NCBI GenBank assembly: GCA_050633825.1
Contig: JBOEHG010000040.1
Span: forward strand, 6,605 to 70,604
Length of the DNA stretch: 64,000 bases
DNA from: CANLBN01 sp050633825
Lineage (GTDB): Bacteria; Pseudomonadota; Gammaproteobacteria; Pseudomonadales; Cellvibrionaceae
Direction: 5' to 3'
Each line of letters starts with the position of its first letter. Positions within the stretch are counted from its first letter, which is position 1. Under the pieces are notes generated by a model that was not told the origin of the DNA, searched no databases, and saw only the letters and a program-made list of their open reading frames with translations. Made by a program: the position numbers and the translations under genes. Positions 26,781-34,139 of this stretch are shown here, piece by piece.

Positions 26781-27613
26781 TCCAACATCACACCCATTAT
26801 AACTACTCACACAACATAGAACTGGGCCCACAATTATTGCGTTTTTATCCTAGGAGCGACAGTCTACAGAGCGTTATCAGTTACCAAATCCAAATCACCC
26901 CTACCCCTGTCGGTTGTAATGAATACTTGGACTTGGAAGGCAATCGGGTAAGACAAGTTTGGTTTGATGGCGTCACGAGTGAATTAGACATCCAAGTTAA
27001 TATGATGGTGGACACTCACACACGACCTAAACTAGAGGGGTTTCTAGCACCTCAAGCTTTATTACTGCCCATTCAACATGAGCACGATTACAGCTACGTT
27101 CAAGCCTACTTACAACGGATTGATATGGATGATAGTGTTACCGTATTTGCAGCAGAGTTGAGCATAGCGGTTAGTCATCAGACCTTGGCATTTTTGAACC
27201 AATTAAATCACCAATTGCATAACGAGTTTCACCAGATTCACCGCGATTCTGGCCCACCTCAAACACCGGCCTTTACGCTACAAACTCGTCACGGTGCTTG
27301 TCGAGATTTAGCGTTATTGTTCGTCGATTGTTGTCGTGCGGAAGGGGTTGCAGCACGCTTTGTGAGCGGATATCAAAAAGGTGATACAACAAATCAACTA
27401 CGCCACCTCCATGCTTGGCCCGAAGTGTATCTTCCGGGAGCAGGTTGGTACGCTTACGACCCAACTCACGGTGAGGCCGTTTCAGACACCCACGTAACCA
27501 TTGCCGCTGCCGCTCATCCAGAGGATACAATGCCAGTAACAGGGTCATATGATGCTCAAGGGGCAAACAGCACCTTGGACTACCAGATTAACATTCAGTC
27601 AATGATTATTTGA
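26768..27613 (+). CDS. Transglutaminase-like cysteine protein 2
   Basis: 281 aa with an N-terminal transglutaminase-associated beta domain (FVIQHHTHYNYSHNIELGPQ) and the catalytic domain with C178 (HGACRDLALLF), H215 (HLHAWPEVYL) and D231 (WYAYDPTHG). The triad is intact. It is translationally coupled to the preceding gene by a 13-bp overlap in another frame; the two differ in the N-terminal third, so they are not a simple recent duplication. A TGGCTGG-AAAA-CCAGCCA stem without T-run follows at 27626-27643. Confidence 0.87.
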   Translation: MRFVIQHHTHYNYSHNIELGPQLLRFYPRSDSLQSVISYQIQITPTPVGCNEYLDLEGNRVRQVWFDGVTSELDIQVNMMVDTHTRPKLEGFLAPQALLLPIQHEHDYSYVQAYLQRIDMDDSVTVFAAELSIAVSHQTLAFLNQLNHQLHNEFHQIHRDSGPPQTPAFTLQTRHGACRDLALLFVDCCRAEGVAARFVSGYQKGDTTNQLRHLHAWPEVYLPGAGWYAYDPTHGEAVSDTHVTIAAAAHPEDTMPVTGSYDAQGANSTLDYQINIQSMII

Positions 27614-27920
27614 TCTTCTCGGATTTGGCTGGAAAACCAGCCACACACCTAAAACGATGGTTAATCGTGCCATCAGTGGCCATAAATAGAAGATAATATC
27701 TTTTCTAAATCATAAAACTACTGGACATTTCAACAAACTCTAACTATCCTCGAGCACAGCTAGAAAAAGACTCTTACTTTTCTCATACCGTTCGTTGAAC
27801 AATCTTTTCGCGTCCCGTCCGTTTTCAAGTCTCAGCCTACTATTTCAAGCAATACTTGCCTCCTATTTAAGCAATAGTTAAGTTGAGGTATTTTTTCAAT
27901 AGTCTATTTCAGGATATTTT

Positions 27921-28130
27921 ATGTCAAATTCAGTTACAGGAACCGTAAAGTGGTTCAACGAATCAAAAGGTTTTGGTTTTATTGAGCAGTCTTCTGGCCC
28001 AGATGTTTTCGCTCACCATAGCGAAATTTCAGGCACAGGTTTTAAAACCTTAGCAGAAGGTCAATCCGTTCAATTTACCGTTACTCAAGGTCAAAAAGGA
28101 CCTCAAGCCGAAAATATAGTGGCAGTTTAA
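27921..28130 (+). CDS. CspA-family cold-shock protein
   Basis: 69-aa single cold-shock domain. TGTVKWFNESKGFGFIEQ contains RNP1 (KGFGFIE) and DVFAHHSEI is the RNP2 region, so the nucleic-acid-binding face is complete. It is preceded by 307 bp without a gene, the upper part of which is likely a long untranslated leader as usual for csp genes; no other element was recognised there. A hairpin with a T-rich tail follows. A second, divergent family member lies 180 bp downstream. Confidence 0.93.
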   Translation: MSNSVTGTVKWFNESKGFGFIEQSSGPDVFAHHSEISGTGFKTLAEGQSVQFTVTQGQKGPQAENIVAV

Positions 28131-28160
28131 TTTTTAATTAAATAAGCATTATTAACAAGA

Positions 28161-28182
28161 GCGGCAATTAAGCCGCCCTATT
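28161..28182 (+). terminator. Probable terminator of the first cold-shock gene
   Basis: GCGGC-AATTAA-GCCGC forms a 5-bp GC-rich stem and is followed by CCTATTTT, 30 bp after the stop of the cold-shock gene. The T-run is weak. Confidence 0.5.
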
Positions 28183-28309
28183 TTATCGCCATTCGAGTTA
28201 CTTAGGCGGCTTCACAATTTACCGGCTAGATAAGCAATTAATAACTCAATCTGCCTTTACCCCCACTAAGAAAGTTGCCCTCTCATATTATTTATTTCAA
28301 AGGTTATTT

Positions 28310-28522
28310 ATGCCAAATTTATCAACAGGTATCGTCAAATGGTTTGATGATTCAAAGGGGTTTGGCTTTATTGCCTGTGAGGATGGTACAGATCTAATCG
28401 CTTATCGTACATCTATTAATGGGCCTGAATTTAAAGCGCTACAAGGTGGGCAAAGAGTCACGTTTGCGATTAGTGAATCTAATAAAGGCTCACAAGCAAT
28501 TAGCATTAGTGCCACGCCTTAA
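28310..28522 (+). CDS. Divergent cold-shock-domain protein
   Basis: 70-aa cold-shock domain. RNP1 (KGFGFIACE) is kept, but the RNP2 region, normally DVFVHxSxI, reads DLIAYRTSI, losing the stacking Phe and His. It should fold as a cold-shock domain but bind nucleic acid differently or weakly. It is followed by an RRM protein 36 bp later, so the two may be expressed together. Probably a duplicate of the upstream gene. Confidence 0.85.
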   Translation: MPNLSTGIVKWFDDSKGFGFIACEDGTDLIAYRTSINGPEFKALQGGQRVTFAISESNKGSQAISISATP

Positions 28523-28558
28523 AGAGATAGTTTTAACAACAGCAATTGAGCAACCAAC

Positions 28559-28831
28559 ATGAAGATATATATCGGTAGTTTACCATATTCAACCACCGAA
28601 GCAGAGCTTAAAACTTTGTTCAGTGCGTTTGGAAAGACCAATGATTTATCATTAGTTAAAGACAAAGATACAGGAAAATCTAAGGGCTATGCTTTTATCG
28701 AAATGAAGCAAAACATTGATGCTGATAATGCCATTAACGCGTTGAACGGCTCCATATTCCAAGGCAAGGAAATAAAAGTTAACCAAGCACAACTCAAGGA
28801 AAAGAGTACTCATTGGCACCCAGGAATGTAA
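28559..28831 (+). CDS. Small RRM RNA-binding protein
   Basis: 90-aa protein made of one RNA-recognition motif. RNP2 is IYIGSL at residues 3-8 and RNP1 is KGYAFIEM near 41-48; the C-terminus after residue 80 is short and has no glycine-rich tail. Proteins like this in marine gammaproteobacteria and cyanobacteria often go with cold response, and the two cold-shock genes upstream fit. Its stop is followed two bases later by a 48-codon ORF. Confidence 0.9.
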   Translation: MKIYIGSLPYSTTEAELKTLFSAFGKTNDLSLVKDKDTGKSKGYAFIEMKQNIDADNAINALNGSIFQGKEIKVNQAQLKEKSTHWHPGM

Positions 28832-28833
28832 CC

Positions 28834-28980
28834 ATGACTGGTCGAAAAAAATCAGAGAAACAAAAATTGACTCAAAATGAAATCGACACTCATGTAAAAA
28901 CTTTTTTACAGAAAGGCGGCAAAGTTATCAAAATTTCAAAAGGTAAAAGTGCTATTCAAAATGACAACCTCATCAAATAA
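28834..28980 (+). CDS. Small basic protein downstream of the RRM gene
   Basis: A 48-codon ORF that begins two bases after the RRM stop, so it would be translated by reinitiation. The product is lysine rich (MTGRKKSEKQKLTQ) and has FLQKGGKVIKISKGKS; the pattern FLxxGGKVxxI also occurs in the RNA-polymerase-binding regulator SutA and in other small gammaproteobacterial proteins, but this protein is much shorter. No function is assigned. Close spacing, basic composition and the recognisable motif argue that it is a real gene. Confidence 0.6.
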   Translation: MTGRKKSEKQKLTQNEIDTHVKTFLQKGGKVIKISKGKSAIQNDNLIK

Positions 28981-28990
28981 CATACCCTCG

Positions 28991-29164
28991 TTAACTTAAA
29001 ACATCTGTTATTTGCTGTTTTTGCAATTCATGTACTGATTTAAATAAAGCATCGCTATTTTCGCTTTTTAAGAGTACTCTATTTGCCAAGAATTGCTTCT
29101 TATCAACCTTATCATTGTTGTTAACTTGACATACAGGCATGCAGGTTAACATATCAACACCCAT
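28991..29164 (-). CDS. Small hypothetical protein
   Basis: 57 codons on the minus strand, starting MGVDMLTCMPVCQVNN and ending in a Gln-rich helix-like segment (SVHELQKQQITDVLS). AAGGA lies 7 bases before the ATG, a good ribosome-binding site. A Cys-x3-Cys pair lies near the N-terminus. No family was recognised. It is convergent with the small basic ORF (10-bp gap) and divergent from the repeat protein at 29236. Confidence 0.5.
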   Translation of the reverse strand: MGVDMLTCMPVCQVNNNDKVDKKQFLANRVLLKSENSDALFKSVHELQKQQITDVLS

Positions 29165-29235
29165 TTTTATTCCTTTTTATAGTTATAGTAAACAGTAGCC
29201 CGCTTCAAAATGGAGCTGCAAGGCATAGTTGCGTT

Positions 29236-30168
29236 ATGATATTACATTTATCTATATATATTTATTATTACAAAATCAGCAAACAGTTCAATAAACAAGC
29301 CATCAAAAAATTTAGCAAAATAATAGCGGGCATTCTTTTACTGACACCATTAATAGCAACAACGGAACCATCTCAGCAAAAACGTATAGAAAAGCACTTG
29401 GAAAATATGCCTAGAAATGCACATATGAGAGCCTATGGAAATCGTTGGGCCTGTAATCGAGGTTATCGTGAAGAGTCTCAATTATGTGTAGCCGTTCAAC
29501 CACCTGCCAATGCTCATTTAGATTCCACTGGTACAGGATGGGTTTGCGAGCGAGGCTTTAAAAAAATGAAAGCGTCTTGTATACCTATTAAGGTTCCGCA
29601 CAATGCTTATCTGGCCGATGCTTCACATGATCAGGGCTGGAAATGTAATCGCGGCTACCGAGAAATAAAAAATCAATGTATTGTCATTAATGTACCCTTA
29701 AATGCGCACCTCAATCATTCTTCTTATGGCCATGGCTGGGAATGCGATCCCGGATTTCATGAAAATGAGGAAAAGTGTATTCGTATCATTACTCCAAAAA
29801 ATGCCTATTCAACAGACTCGTCCTATAGTAAAGGATGGAAGTGTTATAGAGGCTTTCAGGAGGTAGGCGCTAAGTGTATTGTTATTATTATTCCAGAAAA
29901 TGCTTATCTTGAGCGTTTTGGAAAAAGCTGGGTATGTGAACGCGGTTTTAAAAAAAATAAAACTGTCTGCTCACCCATTAAACTTCCTAAAAACGCCTTT
30001 CTCGATTTATTGGGAAATGATTGGAGCTGTGAACGTGGATTTAAGAAAATGGATAAAACCTGTGCCATTTTCCAAATACCAACTAATGCACATATTAATT
30101 ACTTGGGGAATGATTGGGAATGCGATAGAGAATATAGAAAAAAAGATAGTACTTGCCAATCGTTATAA
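29236..30168 (+). CDS. Exported protein of eight Cys-pair repeats
   Basis: 310 aa. After a hydrophobic stretch (about residues 26-43, IIAGILLLTPLIA) that looks like a signal sequence with a long N-region, the protein is eight tandem repeats of 31-33 residues. The consensus is P-x-N-A-H/Y-L ... G-x-x-W-x-C-x-R-G-F/Y-K/R-x(5,6)-C-x-x-I. Each repeat has one tryptophan and two cysteines, so one disulphide per repeat is likely. Repeat 8 ends the protein and has lost the glycine (CDREYRK). Similar WxCxxGY repeats occur in poorly studied secreted proteins; function is unknown. Repeats 6 and 7 are the most alike. The 130 bp between its stop and 30298 hold nothing recognised. Confidence 0.8.
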   Translation: MILHLSIYIYYYKISKQFNKQAIKKFSKIIAGILLLTPLIATTEPSQQKRIEKHLENMPRNAHMRAYGNRWACNRGYREESQLCVAVQPPANAHLDSTGTGWVCERGFKKMKASCIPIKVPHNAYLADASHDQGWKCNRGYREIKNQCIVINVPLNAHLNHSSYGHGWECDPGFHENEEKCIRIITPKNAYSTDSSYSKGWKCYRGFQEVGAKCIVIIIPENAYLERFGKSWVCERGFKKNKTVCSPIKLPKNAFLDLLGNDWSCERGFKKMDKTCAIFQIPTNAHINYLGNDWECDREYRKKDSTCQSL

Positions 30169-30297
30169 AGGCTTCAAGGAGTTCTGATCTATTTTACCCA
30201 TAAAAAACTCTGGTTTGATCAGGTATTACTTCCGTTAATTCCAGCATAAAAATAATAGCATTAGCACTATTTATAGCGCTAACACCTAATAGAATTA

Positions 30298-31425
30298 TTA
30301 TTTAATAGAGACATCAATATTTTTAGCTGTTGATATACTGGCAACAGTAGCTTCATTTTTTAAGCGAGCAGTTATCGCTTCACTGACTTGCTCTCTATCA
30401 TCAAAGTGTATCGTTTCTAACGCTAAAATTTGGTAGGTTTCATGACCTTTACCTAGTAAAATAACGACATCATTACGTTGAGACCGATTAATAATTTCTT
30501 TAATAGCATCCTTTCTGTCTTGAACCAAAATAAAATCTCTAAATTTACCCGATATACCCTTTACGATATCACCCATAATAAGAAGACTATTTTCTGAACG
30601 AGGATTGTCATCAGTAATAACCAGAAAATCGGCAATATTACTGGCAATTTTCCCCATTTTTGAGCGTTTCCCTTGATCCCGATTACCACCACAACCAAAC
30701 AATACAAGTAACCGTCCATTTTGATAGCTTGCAATTCTTTTGACTGTTACCAGAACATTTTCCATTGCATCAGGAGTATGAGCATAATCAATTATAACCA
30801 TATAGTCTTGATCTTTTTCTATCTTTTCTAAACGTCCTCTGGGTGGCGGGCATGATGACAAGACCCGTTGTATACAGTCTTCATTAATGCTCATATAACG
30901 AAGTATTCTTGCAGCTGCTTTAATATTTAGCAAATTAAAATAGCCCAATAAAAGCGTATTGAAATCAATTACTTCATTTTTAAAATGATTAGGGTATATT
31001 TTTTTTGCAGCACCATCACGCATAAAACCTAATTTAACAGCCTGGTAATTTTCAAAGGTCTTGTGGTAGTCTAAGTGATCCTGAGTGATATTAGTGAGCA
31101 ATTTTATATCAAAATCAATCCCTGCCACTCGAGATTGATCAATGCCTTCAGATGTTACCTCCATAACAAAATGTGTACCACCTTGATCCAGGTGTGTACG
31201 CATAAGCCGTAAGATATCAACCGACTCTGGAGTCGACAAATCATTACTACCAGAATTAAATGTACCCAAAACAAAGGGCTTAAATCCAGCGGCTTTTAAA
31301 ACTTCGCCAATCAAATAGGTAACAGTTGTTTTTCCATTGGTTCCCGTAACACCAATAACATAGAGGCTTTCAGAAGGGTTTCCGTAATGATTATGCGCAT
31401 GAGCGGCGAGTTCTTTAGGTGTCAT
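30298..31425 (-). CDS. Short MurE-like Mur ligase
   Basis: 375 aa against about 490 for MurE. The ATP site VIGVTGTNGKTT (about 22-33) starts close to the N-terminus, so the UDP-MurNAc-binding domain is missing. EVTSEGIDQSRVAGIDFD and TNITQDHLDYHKTFENYQAVK match MurE, with the carbamylated-lysine position kept, but the central domain then jumps to LLGYFNLLNIKAAA with a large deletion. The C-terminal domain has DYAHTPDAMENVL, FGCGGNRDQGKR, DDNPRSEN (the diaminopimelate-type loop) and GKGHETYQI. It is not a decayed copy: the frame is open and motifs are sharp. It probably ligates a different acceptor. It overlaps the upstream small gene by four bases. Confidence 0.8.
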   Translation of the reverse strand: MTPKELAAHAHNHYGNPSESLYVIGVTGTNGKTTVTYLIGEVLKAAGFKPFVLGTFNSGSNDLSTPESVDILRLMRTHLDQGGTHFVMEVTSEGIDQSRVAGIDFDIKLLTNITQDHLDYHKTFENYQAVKLGFMRDGAAKKIYPNHFKNEVIDFNTLLLGYFNLLNIKAAARILRYMSINEDCIQRVLSSCPPPRGRLEKIEKDQDYMVIIDYAHTPDAMENVLVTVKRIASYQNGRLLVLFGCGGNRDQGKRSKMGKIASNIADFLVITDDNPRSENSLLIMGDIVKGISGKFRDFILVQDRKDAIKEIINRSQRNDVVILLGKGHETYQILALETIHFDDREQVSEAITARLKNEATVASISTAKNIDVSIK

Positions 31426-31586
31426 TCCGGTAATTTTTTGTCAGTGGTTTTCCGTTTTTCATCAAGCTCAGCATAGCGAACCGCATCATTCAAATTGTCA
31501 TACCTAAATGATTTATAAGAATAGATAACTTTTTTTTCATCAGTAATCCCATGCCTCATCATTAAGGCCTCGTCATTTTTACTCAT
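31422..31586 (-). CDS. Small hypothetical protein coupled to the MurE-like gene
   Basis: 54 aa from ATG at 31586, which has AGGTG six bases before it; a longer frame to 31625 exists but has a poorer start. The product is charged (MSKNDEALMMRHGIT ... YAELDEKRKTTDKKLPE) with no signal or membrane segment. Its stop overlaps the MurE-like start (ATGA), so the two are translated together. No family was recognised; a role as partner of the ligase is inference. Confidence 0.6.
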   Translation of the reverse strand: MSKNDEALMMRHGITDEKKVIYSYKSFRYDNLNDAVRYAELDEKRKTTDKKLPE

Positions 31587-31638
31587 ATTAACACCTTCTA
31601 TATTCATTCTATCTTTAACAATCAAACTATCAGATCAA

Positions 31639-31767
31639 TTAACTCAACGCTTTTTCTACAAAAGTATTACCTATTTCTTTTTTGGCTTTCTTTTTTGCCT
31701 TTTTTTCTTTTTGCGTCATTAAAGGTTTCTTTTTGTTTTCTTTGTTACTATTTCTTTCTTTACTCAT
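31639..31767 (-). CDS. Small lysine-rich protein
   Basis: 42 codons, with 14 lysines (MSKERNSNKENKKKPLMTQK then EKKAKKKAKKEIG). It lies between the histidine kinase stop (31808) and the small gene coupled to the MurE-like ligase, on the same strand. The composition suggests nucleic-acid or ribosome association. The ribosome-binding site is modest. AT-rich DNA can produce lysine-rich frames by chance, so confidence is limited. Confidence 0.45.
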   Translation of the reverse strand: MSKERNSNKENKKKPLMTQKEKKAKKKAKKEIGNTFVEKALS

Positions 31768-31807
31768 CTTTAATCTCACTTTTTAGATTTTGGATATTCA
31801 TTTGCAC

Positions 31808-32662
31808 TTACTTTAAAAAGGTTACTGTAACTTCAAACCCACTTGTTTTCGACGTTCTTGAAAAAGTTAGTGTAGCGTCATGTAAATCACAAATTCGCTT
31901 AGCGATAGACAGGCCAAGACCACTTCCTGATTTGGTATCACAGCTCACTTTTTTAAAACGCTCCAAAACCAAGTCGTATTGATCGGGAGGAATACCTGGC
32001 CCATTATCGATTATCGATAATGAGATATTGTTCTTTCTATTCTTTACTTGCGTGGTTACCTTTTCCCCTTGAGGACTATAATGTATCGCATTACGAATCA
32101 GGTTATGCAGAAGTATTGATAAACTACCCTCATCGGCTTGCAAAAAACAATCTCTCCAGGGGTTCATAGCCAGTATTACCCCTTTGCCTTCAGCCACATC
32201 CACTAGCTCACCCACTACTCGAGCGGATAATTGACCGATATTCACCTTAGATTTGATAAGATCAACCGGATCAATAGATAACCGTGAAAGAATAAGTAGT
32301 TGTTCAATAAGTCTTTCACTGTGTGCAACTGCTGTTAAAATATTTTTATGTGCTTTTTCCTGTAAAGTATAATCTTGGCTGCTCATAGCCAGCTCTGTTT
32401 GCAAACGAATGCCCGCAAGTGGTGTGCGTAATTCATGTGAAACATTGGCAGAAAACTCTTGCTCAAATTTAGAGCGATGACCAAAGTAGTCTGTTAAGCA
32501 TTCAATAGCATTGATAAGTGATTGAGTTTCTTTGGATACATTACTCTTATCAATTGACTTAAGTACTTCCAGTATCCGCTTCTCAATATCTAATAAAGCC
32601 TTATCTGTTTCACGCATGTAACCGTTTACCGCCCAATCATTAAGCCTCTTACGGTGTCGCAA
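31808..32662 (-). CDS. Soluble sensor histidine kinase
   Basis: 284 aa with no membrane segment. A coiled N-terminal 60 residues leads to the H-box FSANVSHELRTPLAG (phosphorylated H76), then the N-box (LLHNLIRNAIHYSP), G1 box (DNGPGIP) and G2 box (GSGLGLSIAK). OmpR-class kinases of this kind usually carry two membrane helices and a periplasmic sensor, which are absent. The frame begins with TTG inside the end of the response-regulator gene (14-bp overlap); an ATG at 32617 is the alternative. Either it is a cytosolic kinase or its N-terminus was lost. Confidence 0.82.
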   Translation of the reverse strand: MRHRKRLNDWAVNGYMRETDKALLDIEKRILEVLKSIDKSNVSKETQSLINAIECLTDYFGHRSKFEQEFSANVSHELRTPLAGIRLQTELAMSSQDYTLQEKAHKNILTAVAHSERLIEQLLILSRLSIDPVDLIKSKVNIGQLSARVVGELVDVAEGKGVILAMNPWRDCFLQADEGSLSILLHNLIRNAIHYSPQGEKVTTQVKNRKNNISLSIIDNGPGIPPDQYDLVLERFKKVSCDTKSGSGLGLSIAKRICDLHDATLTFSRTSKTSGFEVTVTFLK

Positions 32663-33314
32663 TCATGATTCGATAGCCGACATATTTAATTGTTTCGATG
32701 GTTTTTTTTCCCAATTTTTTACGAAGATGTGAGATATGAACTTCTATTGTATTGCTCTCAACCTCCATACCCCATCCATAAAGGCTATCCTCCAACACTC
32801 GTTTCGAAAATACTTTACCGGGTTTTTCCATGAGTATTTGCAGTAGCGCAAACTCCTTCGATCCAAGATGAATAGGTTTATCCTTGACCGTTACTATTCG
32901 GTTAGAGGTATCCAGTGTGATTGCACCAACCACTAGCTGTACACTTGCATGTCCGTCTCTGCGACGATGCAATGCTCGTACTCTCGCTTTTAATTCGTCG
33001 AGATCGAAAGGTTTTGTCAGATAATCATCAGCGCCTGTATCCAAGCCCTTGATCTTATCGCATATATCGTCATAAGCCGTGAGTATAAGAATAGGTATAT
33101 CGTTTCTTTTTGCTCTAACTTCAGTAAGTAAATCGAGCCCAGAACCATCCGGCAAACCAATATCTAGCAAAAGCATGTCATAGTGATGAGCTGCAAGGGC
33201 TTGACTTGCAGACTTGCTACTTTCAACCCAATCTACCGCATAGCTTTCAAGTTTCATTGCTATCAATAAGCCATCACCGATAATCTTATTATCTTCCACT
33301 ATCAGTAGTCGCAT
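32649..33314 (-). CDS. OmpR-family response regulator
   Basis: 221 aa: receiver domain with D51 as phosphoacceptor (LLLDIGLPDGSG), T-loop (ILTAYDD) and K (YLTKPFD), then a winged-helix DNA-binding domain ending VEVHISHLRKKLG...TIKYVGYRI. It resembles the QseB/PmrA group. It precedes and overlaps the kinase gene, forming a two-component pair. Target genes are unknown; the neighbouring small genes and MurE-like ligase on the same strand are possible. Confidence 0.92.
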   Translation of the reverse strand: MRLLIVEDNKIIGDGLLIAMKLESYAVDWVESSKSASQALAAHHYDMLLLDIGLPDGSGLDLLTEVRAKRNDIPILILTAYDDICDKIKGLDTGADDYLTKPFDLDELKARVRALHRRRDGHASVQLVVGAITLDTSNRIVTVKDKPIHLGSKEFALLQILMEKPGKVFSKRVLEDSLYGWGMEVESNTIEVHISHLRKKLGKKTIETIKYVGYRIMIATP

Positions 33315-33388
33315 ACAAGCCTTCGTGAAATTACTTACGCCAGATGGCCGAAAGCCGATACTAACAGCTATCCCAAAGTTATAATGTG

Positions 33389-33541
33389 CTATTTATTAGG
33401 CGCGTCACTGATGAGGCTATATTTTCTACCGCCTTCAGTTGCCCTTTTCAACATTTTCTGTGCTGGGTTTTCTTTAAATTTTGCCTTAGTTTCTTTTACT
33501 TGAGGAAGCGCTTGGTTTTGTTGCGGCAATTTAGTTGTCAT
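33389..33541 (-). CDS. Small basic hypothetical protein
   Basis: 50 codons on the minus strand: MTTKLPQQNQALPQVKETKAK at the start (positions 1-21, Gln/Lys rich), then NPAQKMLKRATEGGRKYSLI. A GAGG about 10 bases before the ATG could serve as ribosome-binding site. It lies 75 bp upstream of the response regulator on the same strand. No family was recognised. It is one of several small, basic, unannotated genes in 28.8-33.6 kb. Confidence 0.45.
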   Translation of the reverse strand: MTTKLPQQNQALPQVKETKAKFKENPAQKMLKRATEGGRKYSLISDAPNK

Positions 33542-34052
33542 GATAAGTGGCCCTCAGAAAATAGGTAAATTGATTGAAAAAGAATAGAGGATTAACCTAT
33601 AGCAACTAAACTAACTTTGTGTTTGCCTTGTTGCACCCAGCCTCCACTCCTTGAAAGTAACTATACCTTTTCTACCTTAAGCCCACCTTAAAGAGCCATA
33701 CTTAGCCGGTATCTTGTAAATTGAGCTTCACCTAAGCAACCACACTTGACTTGCTCTGAGTGCGCTAGGTTGAGCTATGAAGCAATGGATTTGCCAAAAA
33801 CTGTAATATTCCACTCCAAATGAAGAAAGCTCAAAAAAACCCACTTAGCTCATAAAAATGGAAAACTCCCCCAGCATAACTCAAGCCATAAAATATTGAA
33901 TTTAAAAGAGTTTTTTCACTGATACCAATGATCAAGCTAAGCTTAATGCCTATTTTTAAACTTCAATTAGCGACTCGTTGATAGCCAGCTCAAATGGCCC
34001 AAGTATTGAACGTTAAATAACAAAAAGAAGGTTGAGGTTTCATTTTAAAACG
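33542..34052. other. Long non-coding gap before the zinc region
   Basis: About 510 bp between a small minus-strand ORF and the Zur palindrome. No ORF with a credible start, no tRNA, no repeat and no clear terminator was seen. It is AT-rich in the second half. It separates the two-component region from the zinc regulon. Confidence 0.5.
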
Positions 34053-34068
34053 TTATGTTATAACATAA
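34053..34068 (+). promoter_or_regulatory. Zur box upstream of the COG0523-DUF1826-zur run
   Basis: TTATGTTATAACATAA is a perfect 16-bp palindrome 72 bp before the COG0523 gene. The same 16 bases lie in the znuA/znuC divergent promoter (38815-38832), and the sequence matches the known gammaproteobacterial Zur operator pattern. Confidence 0.88.
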
Positions 34069-34139
34069 TATTTTGATTAAAAATCAAGTGTAAATACCTA
34101 ACCTCCCACACACAAATATAGACACGTGAGCACTTCTAA

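Noticed and set aside
27626..27643. TGGCTGG-AAAA-CCAGCCA stem after the second transglutaminase-like gene, considered as an intrinsic terminator.
   Set aside because: No T-run follows on the plus strand, so it is only mentioned with the gene.
30298..31425. MurE-like gene considered as a pseudogene.
   Set aside because: The frame is open, catalytic motifs are intact and it is coupled to an upstream small gene.
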